Shown: positions 24,776 through 33,958 of the stretch, piece after piece
Numbering within the stretch: position 1 is the stretch's first letter
How the letters are laid out: every line of letters begins with the position of its first letter
NCBI RefSeq assembly: GCF_004153605.1
Contig: NZ_SDSI01000001.1
Span: 310,001 to 374,000, forward strand
DNA from: Qipengyuania_B thermophila
Lineage (GTDB): Bacteria; Pseudomonadota; Alphaproteobacteria; Sphingomonadales; Sphingomonadaceae
Length of the DNA stretch: 64,000 nt
Direction of reading: 5' to 3'
The notes under the pieces: model-generated
Told to the model about the DNA's origin: nothing
Seen by the model: the letters and a program-made list of their open reading frames with translations, nothing else
The model's database searches: none
Position numbers and translations under genes: made by a program

Positions 24776-27733
24776 TCAGCGCTGGCCAACCTTGAGTGGC
24801 AAAAACCCGTCAGCGTCGAACACCGCGGGGTCCGACCAGACATAGTCGCCGGTCAAATTGATGTGGTCCCAGCCCAGCGGTGAGAGCTGACCGAGCGCGC
24901 CCTTGTGGTCGGCGATCTCGATGTTCAGCGTGCTCATTGCGCGATCAAGATAGCGGCAGTTGAACAGGATGATCGCCGCCGTGACGAGGTTCAGGGCGGC
25001 AGCACGCGTCTGCTGGTTCTCGTGTCCGCGATCGCGAAAGCGGCCAAGGCGATGGAACGCGACAGCGCGCGCGAGGGTGTTTCGCGCCTCGCCTTTGTTC
25101 AGCTCGGCAGTGACCTGTCGGCGCAGCGCCGGGTCTTCGAACCAGCGCAGCGTGAACAGCGTGCGCTCGACGCGACCGATCTCGCGAAGCGCGGCGGCCA
25201 GCGTATTCTGCTGCCGGAACGCGGACAGCTTCTTGAGGATGAGCGACGGGGTGACGGTCCTGTTCCGCATCGCCTCGATCAGCGGCGCGACGTCCTGCCA
25301 ATGGCCCCGAATGAGGTTTGCATCGAGCCGGTGCCCGAACAGCGGCGCGAGGCGCCCGTATCGGGCTCGCGGTTCGAATGCGTAGAGGCGACGATCGGAG
25401 AGGCGCGGGATGCGTGGCTCGAAGTTGAGCCCGAGCAGGTGCATGACCGCGAACACGATGTCGGAGACGCCACCACCGTCGGTATGAAGTGCACCGATGT
25501 TCGCTCCGCTCTCATGACCGAGAATGCCATCCAGCGCGTGGATGGCTTCGCCCGCCGTCCCCGCAATCACGGTCTGGTGCAGCGGCGCGTACCGGTCGGT
25601 GATCGTCGTGTAGATTTTGACGATCGGGTCGCGGCCGTAGTGGGCATTGACGCTGCCGCCGCCTTCGCCGGGACCGCCGAGGTAGAAGTGCTGGCCGTCG
25701 GCCGTCGCGCGCCAGCCTTCGCCGAACCACGCCGCGACCGGCTCGGCATGGATGGCGTCGGTCAGACAGCCGAGTGCGGCGCGGAACGTGTCCTCGCGCA
25801 TGTGCCAGGTCTGCATCCTGAGCAGTGCGCGCCTCGACGCGACGCCGCAAATGTCGGCCATTCTCGTGAGGCCGAGGTTCGTAGCTTCAGCGATCAGCGC
25901 GGCCAGGAACGCGCGTTCGTCGGAAGGCGGCAACCCTGATGAGACATGGCCGAAGTGATCGACAAAGCCGGTCCAGCGCGCGACCTGCGAGAGGACGTCG
26001 GTGATGCGGATCGTCGGCAGTGCGCCATACATTTGCGCCCCGAGCGCGCGCCCCGGCGCGTCGTCGCCATCGTCGGCCTTCGGTCCCTTGGGGAAGCGGA
26101 GCTTCTCGCCGGTAAACAGCAACGGGTCCTTCCCCGACAGACCGCGAGCAGTCGCCAGCAGCGCGGCGTCGAGTTCGACCGACTTGCGCGCGAGCCACTC
26201 GTCCGCGCTGAAGGTCGGCGGCGGAAGGAGCGCGACGGGGATACCGGGCTGCGCTGTTGCGGGCGTGATCAGATCCTCGAGCGCGCGGTGCACGCGCGAG
26301 GTTGGCACCCATAAGTCGCCCGAGGTCAGCGCGCTCGACACCGCGAAGTATGTCGCCAGCTCCCAATAGGTCCGGTCGATTCTGCCGCCGCTCACGACAT
26401 GGCGATGCCAGCGCAGCTCGACATGCCCGAGCGGAACGTCGGCGGGTAGCGGTTTGCGCCAATCACCAGCGAGGTCGACCAGAACACCGATGGCGGTGCG
26501 CAGCGCCGCCGTCGCTGCACGTCCCTCGAATGCGAAGCTGCACAGGAAGCGATCACCGACCTGCTTGAACACGCGGTATTCAGCGGCGAGCTCGCCGAGG
26601 GCGCGGGGTCGCCCCGGTCGGACCGTGCGACGGATGAGCGCGGCGTCGGCGGCGATGACGTCGAGGTCGGCGACGGCGGCGACCGCCGCGGCGATATCGC
26701 CGCCGGTTCGCGCCGCACTCGTCAGTGCTTCGAGCACTCCGGCGATGCGGGTGAGCCGTTCGCGTCCCTGCTCGTCGGCGACCGCGATCGTCTCCTCGAG
26801 CCGCTTGCGCGCGTTGAGGTTGGCACGCCCGACCAGCGCACCGAACATGGCGATTGCGGCATCGGTCAGTGTCGCCTCGAGCTCGCGCAGCGTTGCGACC
26901 AGTGTAGTGTACCGTCGCGCCGGGCCCATCTGCTGCAGGGACTGAGCGGTATGTCGCGCCCCCTCGCGTGCCATCAGCGCGAAGCGGGCGCTGAAGTCAC
27001 CGGGCACGTCGACATCCGCATAACCCGTCGCGCGTAGCAGATCGATCTTGTCGAGCAGCTCGAGCAAGCTTCGTCCGCCGACCCGCGAGGGCGGCTCGCG
27101 CAGCCAGCTGAGGCGACTTTGCTGCGCGTGCGCCTTGTCAGACAATAGTGCATCGAGCGCGGCTCGCTGTTCCTCGCGAAGCGCGGCGTGGACGTCACTC
27201 GTCACGCGCGTGTCGGCCGCGTGCATCGCCTCGCCTGCCATGCGCTCGACCACGGTGACGCCGGGAACGATGATGCGCTGCTCGCGCATGCGATTCAGGA
27301 GCCGCTCGATCAGCAGCTTGCCGTCAGTCAGCCCGATCGCTTCGTCCGCGAGCCATGTCGCAAGTTCGCGGCGTGCGGGCCGTGTGAGATCGGTAAAGCC
27401 GAATTGTCGCTTGATCGCCGCCAGCTGCTCGTACCGCGTCTGTGTCCGCCGTGCGAAGGAGGCGATCGCGGCGGCATCGACGCCGACCTGCTCGGCCACA
27501 TGGTCGAGCATGATGGCCGGTAGCCGCTCGCCCCTTCGCAGATGCCGTCCCGGGTAGCGGAGGCACGCGAGCTGGAGCGCATAGCCGAGCCGGGTCTCCG
27601 GCGTCCGCGCTCCGGCGATGGCGGCAAGGTCGCCGGCGTCGAAGCTGTGGTGCCGAACCACCTCGTCCTCGGTCTCGGGCAAGGCGAGCAGCGCGCCACG
27701 CTGCCGCTCGGTCATCGGTATGCGCGCGGGCAT
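24776..27733 (-). CDS. tnpA: Tn3-family transposase TnpA
   Basis: A 985-residue DDE transposase of normal length for Tn3. The C-terminal catalytic part has HTDGGGVSDIVFAVMHLLG (D) and the terminal NCRYLDRAMSTLN and LSPLGWDHINLTGDYVWS characteristic of the family. ATG at 27733 is used; the open frame upstream of it is only the complement of the res site and tnpR. It catalyses replicative cointegrate formation and is divergent from tnpR across the res site. It appears intact. Confidence 0.93.
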   Translation of the reverse strand: MPARIPMTERQRGALLALPETEDEVVRHHSFDAGDLAAIAGARTPETRLGYALQLACLRYPGRHLRRGERLPAIMLDHVAEQVGVDAAAIASFARRTQTRYEQLAAIKRQFGFTDLTRPARRELATWLADEAIGLTDGKLLIERLLNRMREQRIIVPGVTVVERMAGEAMHAADTRVTSDVHAALREEQRAALDALLSDKAHAQQSRLSWLREPPSRVGGRSLLELLDKIDLLRATGYADVDVPGDFSARFALMAREGARHTAQSLQQMGPARRYTTLVATLRELEATLTDAAIAMFGALVGRANLNARKRLEETIAVADEQGRERLTRIAGVLEALTSAARTGGDIAAAVAAVADLDVIAADAALIRRTVRPGRPRALGELAAEYRVFKQVGDRFLCSFAFEGRAATAALRTAIGVLVDLAGDWRKPLPADVPLGHVELRWHRHVVSGGRIDRTYWELATYFAVSSALTSGDLWVPTSRVHRALEDLITPATAQPGIPVALLPPPTFSADEWLARKSVELDAALLATARGLSGKDPLLFTGEKLRFPKGPKADDGDDAPGRALGAQMYGALPTIRITDVLSQVARWTGFVDHFGHVSSGLPPSDERAFLAALIAEATNLGLTRMADICGVASRRALLRMQTWHMREDTFRAALGCLTDAIHAEPVAAWFGEGWRATADGQHFYLGGPGEGGGSVNAHYGRDPIVKIYTTITDRYAPLHQTVIAGTAGEAIHALDGILGHESGANIGALHTDGGGVSDIVFAVMHLLGLNFEPRIPRLSDRRLYAFEPRARYGRLAPLFGHRLDANLIRGHWQDVAPLIEAMRNRTVTPSLILKKLSAFRQQNTLAAALREIGRVERTLFTLRWFEDPALRRQVTAELNKGEARNTLARAVAFHRLGRFRDRGHENQQTRAAALNLVTAAIILFNCRYLDRAMSTLNIEIADHKGALGQLSPLGWDHINLTGDYVWSDPAVFDADGFLPLKVGQR

Positions 27734-27862
27734 CGCTGATCCTCTCAAAAACCGCTTGCCATTAGCCGCCGTTTTGAAAGAGGATATTGCAAGACGCAAC
27801 GTCGCGGTTTTGCGTGAGCCGTCGATCGGCGATGCAAACGTTCGTTTGCGAAAGGAGCATGC
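27734..27862. other. Putative res site of the Tn3-family element
   Basis: The 129 bases between the divergent tnpA and tnpR hold dyads expected of resolvase subsites: ATCCTCTCAAAA (27739-27750) against TTTTGAAAGAGGAT (27772-27785), and GCAAACG-TT-CGTTTGC (27834-27849) next to the tnpR ribosome-binding site. A less regular dyad lies near 27787-27813. TnpR bound here would resolve cointegrates and repress both promoters. Confidence 0.65.
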
Positions 27863-28453
27863 TTGACCGCCGAACCCTATCTGATCGGTTATGCCCGGGT
27901 GTCGAAGGGCGACGACCAGTCGAACGCCGCGCAGGCGCGCGCGCTCAAGGCGGCGGGGTGTAGGCGCACATTCGAGGAGACCGCGAGCGGGGGACGCTGG
28001 GATCGGCCGAAGCTCCAGGAGCTGGTCGGCCAGCTGCGCGACGGCGATGTCGTCGTCGTGTGGAAGCTCGACCGGCTGTCGCGCAGCCTCAAGGACCTGC
28101 TGCACCTGATGGAGAAGATCGAGGAAGCCGGCGCCGGATTTCGTTCGCTGACCGAAAGCATCGATACGACGACGCCCGCGGGCCGCATGATGATGCAGAT
28201 GGTCGGCAGCTTCGCCGAGTTCGAGCGCGCGATGATCCGCGAGCGCACGTCCGCGGGGCTGGCGCAGGCGCGGATCGAGGGACGCGTCGGGGGGCGCCGC
28301 CGCAAGCTCGACGCCAAGAAGCGTCGCGAGATCGCGGACTCGGTGATCTCGGGGCGCAAGTCGGGCGCCGAGATGGCGCGCCTCTACGATGTCAGCGAGC
28401 CGACCGTATCGCGCATCGTCGCCGAGCATCGACGCGCAGGTGAAAAACCATGA
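27863..28453 (+). CDS. tnpR: TnpR resolvase (small serine recombinase)
   Basis: A 196-residue resolvase. The catalytic serine is in GYARVSKGDDQSNAAQ; VVWKLDRLSRSLKDLL and GRMMMQMVGSFAEFERAM are conserved blocks; the C-terminal HTH is KSGAEMARLYDVSEPTVSRI. The start is TTG at 27863 with AAAGGAG upstream; an out-of-frame ATG is four bases earlier. It resolves transposition cointegrates at the adjacent res site. Confidence 0.93.
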   Translation: MTAEPYLIGYARVSKGDDQSNAAQARALKAAGCRRTFEETASGGRWDRPKLQELVGQLRDGDVVVVWKLDRLSRSLKDLLHLMEKIEEAGAGFRSLTESIDTTTPAGRMMMQMVGSFAEFERAMIRERTSAGLAQARIEGRVGGRRRKLDAKKRREIADSVISGRKSGAEMARLYDVSEPTVSRIVAEHRRAGEKP

Positions 28454-28501
28454 AGATGGGACTAACATGATGTCCTTCCGGGACCATGGTCGACACTCAG
28501 A

Positions 28502-29419
28502 ATGCTAACGGTGGCACTTGCCGCGCTGGGGATCCTGGCGGGCTGCTCTGGTAACCGAGCCAAGGAAACAAGCGCAAAGCCTGTCGACGAAACGATCGCC
28601 GAGACGAATTGGGAACTTGTTGCGCTTGACGGCGCGCAGGTACCCGCGACGAAGCCCGCGGCAGCAATCATAGCTTTTGGACCCGATGGCTCGATCGGAG
28701 GCACGGCAGCGTGCAACGAGGGCGGGAGCCCGATGCGGTGGCATCAAGGCAGATTCGCCATCTCTTCGAACGTCAACACTGTGCCGTTGCCCATTTTCAC
28801 CGTCATGCGATGCCTTGACGACGCTTCCAGCGAGATTGGCAATCGTTTCTGGAACCGGATGATGACTGCCCAAACCTGGGTGCGCGATGGTCGGACGCTG
28901 AAGATCGTCTTCAAGGACGCGAGAACCGCGTCGCTTCGTCTGTTGCCGCCGCGTATCGCTGCGGACGCCCAATTACCCGCGGGGGATCGACTTGCACTCG
29001 TCGGACCAGGCAGTACCGAGGGAGTTAGCAACCGGCAGCTGATCGCAATGTTCGGTCAAGCCTTGGCCCGGGGGGCACCGCTCGCCGAGGCTAAGGCGGT
29101 TTGCTTGGGGCTTCAGGGTGAGCAAGACAACCGGACGCGCGACGCCCCGGCCTTTATACTCAAACTCCTTGCGCCCAGCATCGGATTGCCCGTGCTGCCA
29201 GCTTCGAAATGCTCAATGGATACAGTGCCTCGAAACGCTGCAACGCGCGAACAGGCAGTCCTGTATACCGCGAAGGTCGAACACCTCGGACAGCCAATCA
29301 CCTTCATGGCTACAGCCGTCTTCGGCAATCTTGGAGCCAAAGGCACACAGTATCGACTTCGCTCGCTACGCGGTGGTGGGTTTGCGGCCGAACCTACCGG
29401 ACTCACCGTTTTGTCCTAG
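28502..29419 (+). CDS. META-domain lipoprotein (transposon cargo)
   Basis: A 305-residue lipoprotein: signal peptide MLTVALAALGILAGC with a lipobox cysteine at residue 15. Residues ~35-150 resemble the META/HslJ domain (TNWELVALDGAQVP, FGPDGSIGGTAACN). The C-terminal half is not recognised; it has paired cysteines. The gene follows tnpR by 48 bases inside the transposon. META-domain proteins sit in the envelope and have been linked to stress resistance, but no role can be assigned here. Confidence 0.7.
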   Translation: MLTVALAALGILAGCSGNRAKETSAKPVDETIAETNWELVALDGAQVPATKPAAAIIAFGPDGSIGGTAACNEGGSPMRWHQGRFAISSNVNTVPLPIFTVMRCLDDASSEIGNRFWNRMMTAQTWVRDGRTLKIVFKDARTASLRLLPPRIAADAQLPAGDRLALVGPGSTEGVSNRQLIAMFGQALARGAPLAEAKAVCLGLQGEQDNRTRDAPAFILKLLAPSIGLPVLPASKCSMDTVPRNAATREQAVLYTAKVEHLGQPITFMATAVFGNLGAKGTQYRLRSLRGGGFAAEPTGLTVLS

Positions 29420-29447
29420 CGCTGCACGCCCGAATTATGGCTGGCTG

Positions 29448-29939
29448 CTAGTTGGTCAACCGACGGAGAGTGCCAGCAGTGACGAGGATAGCGTCACGGG
29501 TGCCGCACGCTCCTGCAACCCCGTCCATTGGATACGTGCCCTGCCGATCGTTCACCCGGGAACCAGCTAGTTCGACTTTAGCTCCGAAGGGGACGACTTC
29601 ATCATTTGTCAGACGGATGCCGTTCGCGTTGGCAGATACAGCCGTCCCCTTTTCAAAGACCAAGGGGACGGCTTCGGTTTGCATCCGAAGCCGGATGCAG
29701 CTGCCGTTTGATTCCAAAATGCCCTCAACTCGCGCCATTGGCCCGGCGGATGGCGGCCCGCCGTTGGCGGTTGGCTGCTGGTCGTATTGAAGCAACATGA
29801 CTGTCTCGGACGCTCCTTTGCCATGTATGTCTGGATCTGACGCAGTCGCCACCGCAGCACGGTTGGGCGCAGAAGTGCCATCGCTGCCTGATGAGCATGC
29901 CGATAAAAGCAAAACAGTGGACGCCAATACAGTTCTCAT
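29448..29939 (-). CDS. Small hypothetical lipoprotein (transposon cargo)
   Basis: A 163-residue lipoprotein: MRTVLASTVLLLSAC gives a signal peptide with a lipobox. The mature part is small and beta-rich, with MARVEGILESNGSCIRLRMQ and GVAGACGTRDAILVTAG; no family is recognised. It lies 9 bases downstream of the protease gene on the same strand and probably shares its transcript. It could be an inhibitor or anchor for the protease, but nothing in the sequence proves that. Confidence 0.62.
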   Translation of the reverse strand: MRTVLASTVLLLSACSSGSDGTSAPNRAAVATASDPDIHGKGASETVMLLQYDQQPTANGGPPSAGPMARVEGILESNGSCIRLRMQTEAVPLVFEKGTAVSANANGIRLTNDEVVPFGAKVELAGSRVNDRQGTYPMDGVAGACGTRDAILVTAGTLRRLTN

Positions 29940-29948
29940 AGCTTCTTC

Positions 29949-31412
29949 CTAGTAGGCAAGCCGATAGCCTGCCGCATATGCGGCGTCGGTGCTGGAGTAA
30001 TAGAGAACCGAATCCTTGCCGGCGTTGTAGGAATTTTCGCTACAAGCAGTGACCACGCCGAACGCTGTCTGCCAAGCAAACACGGGGCCACCGCTATCTC
30101 CGGGTCCGCAGCGAAGTCCCGTCGTTGGTCCGATGATCGTGGCGTAGTAGCTGGGACCGGTCCCAGGCGAGGCCGTCGGATGGGTATAGTCGATGTATTT
30201 CCAGTATACTTCACCACATCCCTGACCGTAGGTCGGGCTCGAGGTCACGCCGTAAAAGCAGATCCAGCTCCCTTGAGGCGTGCCGTCCGTAATTTTGGCT
30301 TCGGTAGATGCAAGGGTTCGACGGCCCGTCAACGACCGCGGACTCTCACCCTTATTCCCGATGAACTGCGGCAGCCCGGTCAGGCCAGTTGGAAATCTCA
30401 GGAAGAGGAAATCGCGCTTGGAGTCGTAGACGACAGAAGACGTGTCGGTGATCAAATTGTAGCGCTTGCCGTCGGTATCGACATACGTGAAAGTGCCCGG
30501 CGCAAGCTTCTCACAATGACCTGCCGTTATGATGCCCGGGCGGTTGCTTGAGTCATAGCCGATAAAGCCAGCCGTACACCGCGCTCCTCCACTCGCGTTC
30601 TGGAGCGCTGTTCCACCGCGCGCCGCGGTCGGCCCGACGGGTTTGGCTAGATACTCCACCCTTGTTGGTACCCCGAGCAAGGTGGCGAGCTGGCTTCGAG
30701 TTGCTTCTGCAACGGAGTTTTCGGCACCGACGACTGCGACGACGATTTCTCCAGACTTCTCGTCGTATCCAGTCGACTGACTTGCGGGCAGCAATTCCTT
30801 GATCTGCCGACCATTACGCTCGATTGCCCTAAGGGCCGCCCTTCGGGTAGCGCGGGCATTTGGCACGAATCTGACAGTCGTCGAGACATCGGAACCGATA
30901 ACCTGCTCAGCCTGAGCAAGTTCTGCGTCTGTGATGCGTCGGCCCTGACGATCGACCGCCCTTGCGGCTTGTCGCTCGGATTTTCTTGCATCTCGACGCT
31001 CTTGCCGGGCATCACGCTTGATCGCGCGACGCTCCAGCTTTCGCTGCTGCCTTGCTTCGGCACCCGTGAGGCGAAGGACCAAGCCGAAGTTGTTGCTATT
31101 GTCGAAGTAAGCGCCGGAAAGCTCCTGATTGAATTCCTGCTGGAGAGCCTCGATTTGCTCGCTCGTACCTGCCATGACCGTCACGCGCCGCATTGCTTCT
31201 TCGAGCGACACACCGAAACGCTCAGCATAGGCTTTCCCGTCGAGGACGAGCGCCTCTTCAGCTGTTAACGACGCGTCCTCGGTTAGGGGCGCTCCGGTCT
31301 GTCCCGTTGCAGGCGGCTCCTGCGCGATCAACGGCGTCGCAGCAGGAACACTGCTCAGGAGCAGCGTTCCTGCTAACTTGGCAGGGAACGAGCGGGCAAT
31401 CCGAAAAGGCAA
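29949..31412 (-). CDS. Secreted trypsin-like serine protease (transposon cargo)
   Basis: A 487-residue S1-type protease precursor. A signal peptide (LAGTLLLSSVPAATPLIAQ) is followed by a 220-residue pro-region rich in arginine and glutamate (RQQRKLERRAIKRDARQERR). The protease domain shows the triad: histidine in GIITAGHCEKL, aspartate in SKRDFLFLRFP, and serine in CGPGDSGGPVFAW; cysteines flank the histidine and serine. This resembles streptogrisin/alpha-lytic types made with a pro-peptide. TTG at 31412 is chosen because GAAGGAG precedes it and it opens the signal peptide. Confidence 0.8.
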   Translation of the reverse strand: MPFRIARSFPAKLAGTLLLSSVPAATPLIAQEPPATGQTGAPLTEDASLTAEEALVLDGKAYAERFGVSLEEAMRRVTVMAGTSEQIEALQQEFNQELSGAYFDNSNNFGLVLRLTGAEARQQRKLERRAIKRDARQERRDARKSERQAARAVDRQGRRITDAELAQAEQVIGSDVSTTVRFVPNARATRRAALRAIERNGRQIKELLPASQSTGYDEKSGEIVVAVVGAENSVAEATRSQLATLLGVPTRVEYLAKPVGPTAARGGTALQNASGGARCTAGFIGYDSSNRPGIITAGHCEKLAPGTFTYVDTDGKRYNLITDTSSVVYDSKRDFLFLRFPTGLTGLPQFIGNKGESPRSLTGRRTLASTEAKITDGTPQGSWICFYGVTSSPTYGQGCGEVYWKYIDYTHPTASPGTGPSYYATIIGPTTGLRCGPGDSGGPVFAWQTAFGVVTACSENSYNAGKDSVLYYSSTDAAYAAGYRLAY

Positions 31413-31566
31413 GGCATGTCTCCTTCGCACGATTTTCAAAATCAACAGGAGAAGCGGGCATTCGTTCCCATTGAGGACCGGATCACGTCCATCCTACCGT
31501 GAATCTGTGTCCCAATAATGCACTGAGGCCCAATTGGCATAAGGGACCGAGTTTGGGGGCGGATGC

Positions 31567-32463
31567 ATGACGATCGAGGTTCGGCAGCTGCGCTACGCAG
31601 TGCTGACGGCAGACATGAGCAGTTTGTCCCGGGCTGCGGCGGCGCTCAACATGCGACAGGCGACGCTCAGCCAACGGGTAACGCAGCTTGAGGATCAGCT
31701 GGGGATCAAGCTCTTCACTCGGTCTACGCGCGGCGCTGAGCCGACCGAAATGGGCAAGGTATTCATCGAATCCGCCCGGCGTATCATCACCGATATCGAC
31801 AATCTGCAAACCACGGCGCGGGCGGTCAGTTACGGCGAACAAGGTCGGCTCGCGGTTGGCTACAGTTCGTCCCTGATGGCCGGAAACCTCAAGCACACCT
31901 TCTCGGATTACCTGGTGCGGTTTCCCGACGTTCAATTCGATGGCGTCGAAGCGGGTCCCGAGCGCCTGCTCCATCGCTTGCAAGCCCGGACGATCGATGT
32001 CGCGGTGGCTCCGACAGGTATGGAAGAGGCCGGGATACGGTCGCGACGGGTCTGGTCGGATCGTCTGATGGTGACTCTGCTCGACGGTCATCGCTTGTTG
32101 CAGAACGAACGCATCTATTGGTCTGACCTGCGGCGCGAAGTGTTTGTCGTCCCCGGCAGTGGGGTTGGCCCTATCATTTCAAACCTGCTGGCCGCGCGCC
32201 TGACCGAGCAAGGCTACCGCCCCAATATCATTGTCCAGGATACAAGCCTGGAAAGCGTCCTCAGCATCGTGTCGGTCGGGCGTTTCATCACGATCGCGAC
32301 CGAAGCTTCACAGGGCGTGACATGGCCCGGGCTCAATTTCCGGGAAATACATGATCAAGGTGGAACGGCCCGCCTGGAGTTTTCGGTCTACTGGCGCGAG
32401 GACAATGAAAATCCCGCGCTGCAACGCTTCTTCACGCTCATCAACGAGCGCTACCCCGCCTGA
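31567..32463 (+). CDS. LysR-family transcriptional regulator
   Basis: A 298-residue LysR regulator: N-terminal winged HTH (SLSRAAAALNMRQATLSQRV, then QLEDQLGIKLFTRSTRG) and a C-terminal substrate-binding domain from about residue 90. A LysR gene in this position, convergent with trbI, recurs in related ICEs and may control transfer genes. The Tn3 right end is only about 30 bases upstream, so the native promoter has probably been replaced or lost. Its 3' end overlaps the DUF2274 gene by 13 bases. Confidence 0.87.
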   Translation: MTIEVRQLRYAVLTADMSSLSRAAAALNMRQATLSQRVTQLEDQLGIKLFTRSTRGAEPTEMGKVFIESARRIITDIDNLQTTARAVSYGEQGRLAVGYSSSLMAGNLKHTFSDYLVRFPDVQFDGVEAGPERLLHRLQARTIDVAVAPTGMEEAGIRSRRVWSDRLMVTLLDGHRLLQNERIYWSDLRREVFVVPGSGVGPIISNLLAARLTEQGYRPNIIVQDTSLESVLSIVSVGRFITIATEASQGVTWPGLNFREIHDQGGTARLEFSVYWREDNENPALQRFFTLINERYPA

Positions 32464-32678
32464 GAATTTCGACGCCCTTTGGAGAAGCCCCGGTCGGTGG
32501 CAATGAACCGCTCCAGCATGGGCGGGACAAGCCTTTCGACCGTGGGCGCCCCCTTGGGATCTCCCCCGTTCACCGCAAGGGCATAGGCGGTAAGATCCCG
32601 ATGTAGCCGCGCTGGCAGATCGAGTGTCAGGCGTACAGGCTTTTCGTCGGCAAGATCGCTCAGTTTGAGCCGGGTCAT
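32451..32678 (-). CDS. DUF2274 protein
   Basis: A 75-residue DUF2274 protein: MTRLKLSDLADEKPVRLTLD, then LPARLHRDLTAYA. The early strand and following helices resemble a ribbon-helix-helix fold. It is the last gene of the trb operon, overlapping trbI by four bases (ATGA), and is found after trbI in many alphaproteobacterial ICEs. Function unknown; it may regulate the transfer genes. Confidence 0.82.
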   Translation of the reverse strand: MTRLKLSDLADEKPVRLTLDLPARLHRDLTAYALAVNGGDPKGAPTVERLVPPMLERFIATDRGFSKGRRNSQAG

Positions 32679-33958
32679 CGCGCTTCTCCTGTCTGAAAGG
32701 GCTCAAGGATCAGGTCACGCGTGACAATGATCCGGAGAGCAAACCCCGGACGCACGGTAAGGGTGGGTGGAACATTGAGCTGCCGCTGCACCACCTGCCG
32801 CCCCGTCTGGTTGACGGTATCCTGTGTGCCATAGCGCAGTGCCCGGACAAGATCGCTCTCATCACTGGCGACCAGTTCCGTGCCCGCGCCGAGCAGCGTT
32901 GAGATCAGGGCAGCCTTAAGCATGTTGCCCCAGTGGAAGTTGGTGCGATCCTGAAGGCCGGCCATACCTGCGACATCTGCACCGGGAAGCCGGTCGAGCA
33001 GGATCGAGTGCCCACCCGGGAGGATGAGCCTGTCCCAGGCCAGCAGTACGCGGTTTTGCCCGGACGCGACGTCGCTGTCGTACTCGCCGATCAGACGCGC
33101 CCCTTGCGGAATCAGCAGGATGCGTCCGGTGGGACTGTCGTAGACATTCTGCGTGACCTGCGCCGTGATCTGGCCAGGAAGATCCGAGCGAATTCCCGTG
33201 ATCAACGCGGCGGGAATGATGCTTCCTGCCTGCACGACATTGGGAGACCCAAGCCGCATAATGCGCTCGGGGCTCTCTGTCCCACGATCCGCCCTTCGCT
33301 CCAGAAATGAACGGCGACTGGTCGACGGTGAGGCAGGAGCGGCCTGAGCCGCCTCACCGGCGGAATTGGCAATCGCAGGTATTGCGTTAGGCGCCGCATC
33401 GGCTCGATTCTCGTTCGCCCGTGTGCCCCCTGCCAGAAACAGCTGACTCGTGCGCGCGCTGTCGCGCTCCTGCGCGGCCCGTTCCCGCGCTTGCTCCGCA
33501 GCTATCTGCCTTGGATCGGACGTTGGTGTGTCATTGGCTGGCGGTCCGATTGGGGGAATCGGGACATTTTGACCACCCTGTTGTGCAGCGACGATTGGCC
33601 TTCCCAGATCACCTGGTAGCGGAGGCCCTAGTTTGGGGACATCGCTATAGTTGGCTGGCGCGCCGGTCACCTGTTCAGCGCGGTTCCGGCTGTTCGTATC
33701 GAAGAGGTTTTCTGGCGGTACAGGCGACTTGGGCTGAAGGGCATAGATGAGCGAACCGCCAATGGCGACGCTGGCAGCCACGCCGAGCGTGGCAAGAGCC
33801 TTTCGCGATAGCCGCATTACGCGTGGCGGCTCTCCGCCAAGGCGAAAGCTGTTGGGGCTGGTCGGCGCCATTGGGGCTTCTGCTTCCGGCTTTTCATGCA
33901 AATCCTCGAGCAGCTCGTCGGCAGATGGCTGATGATGAACCTGGGAGGATGTGATCAT
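32675..33958 (-). CDS. trbI: TrbI/VirB10 conjugation channel protein
   Basis: A 427-residue TrbI. A short cytoplasmic tail is followed by one transmembrane segment (ALATLGVAASVAIGGSLIYAL, residues ~52-72), a proline-rich periplasmic linker (PVPPENLF, IPPIGPPANDTP), and the C-terminal VirB10 domain with GSIIPAALITGIRSDLPGQI and LDRLPGADVAGMAGLQDRTN. It bridges inner and outer membranes in the type IV secretion channel. Four-base overlaps join it to trbG and DUF2274. Confidence 0.93.
   Translation of the reverse strand: MITSSQVHHQPSADELLEDLHEKPEAEAPMAPTSPNSFRLGGEPPRVMRLSRKALATLGVAASVAIGGSLIYALQPKSPVPPENLFDTNSRNRAEQVTGAPANYSDVPKLGPPLPGDLGRPIVAAQQGGQNVPIPPIGPPANDTPTSDPRQIAAEQARERAAQERDSARTSQLFLAGGTRANENRADAAPNAIPAIANSAGEAAQAAPASPSTSRRSFLERRADRGTESPERIMRLGSPNVVQAGSIIPAALITGIRSDLPGQITAQVTQNVYDSPTGRILLIPQGARLIGEYDSDVASGQNRVLLAWDRLILPGGHSILLDRLPGADVAGMAGLQDRTNFHWGNMLKAALISTLLGAGTELVASDESDLVRALRYGTQDTVNQTGRQVVQRQLNVPPTLTVRPGFALRIIVTRDLILEPFQTGEAR

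Larger units (their letters stand above)
24720..31536. mobile_element. Tn3-family transposon with protease/lipoprotein cargo
   Basis: A 6.8-kb unit bounded by inverted repeats: at least 31 identical bases, read inward from CAGTGCATTATTGGGACACA, at about 24730-24761 and 31494-31525. CAATTG stands just outside both repeats, but a one-base length difference makes the exact terminus and any target duplication uncertain. Inside are tnpA (ending next to the left repeat), a res site, tnpR, and three cargo genes. The right end lies about 30 bases before the LysR gene. Confidence 0.75.

Noticed and set aside
27734..28468. An N-terminal extension of the Tn3 transposase to 28468
   Set aside because: It is the antisense of tnpR and the res site; the family start MPARIPMTERQRGAL begins at 27733.
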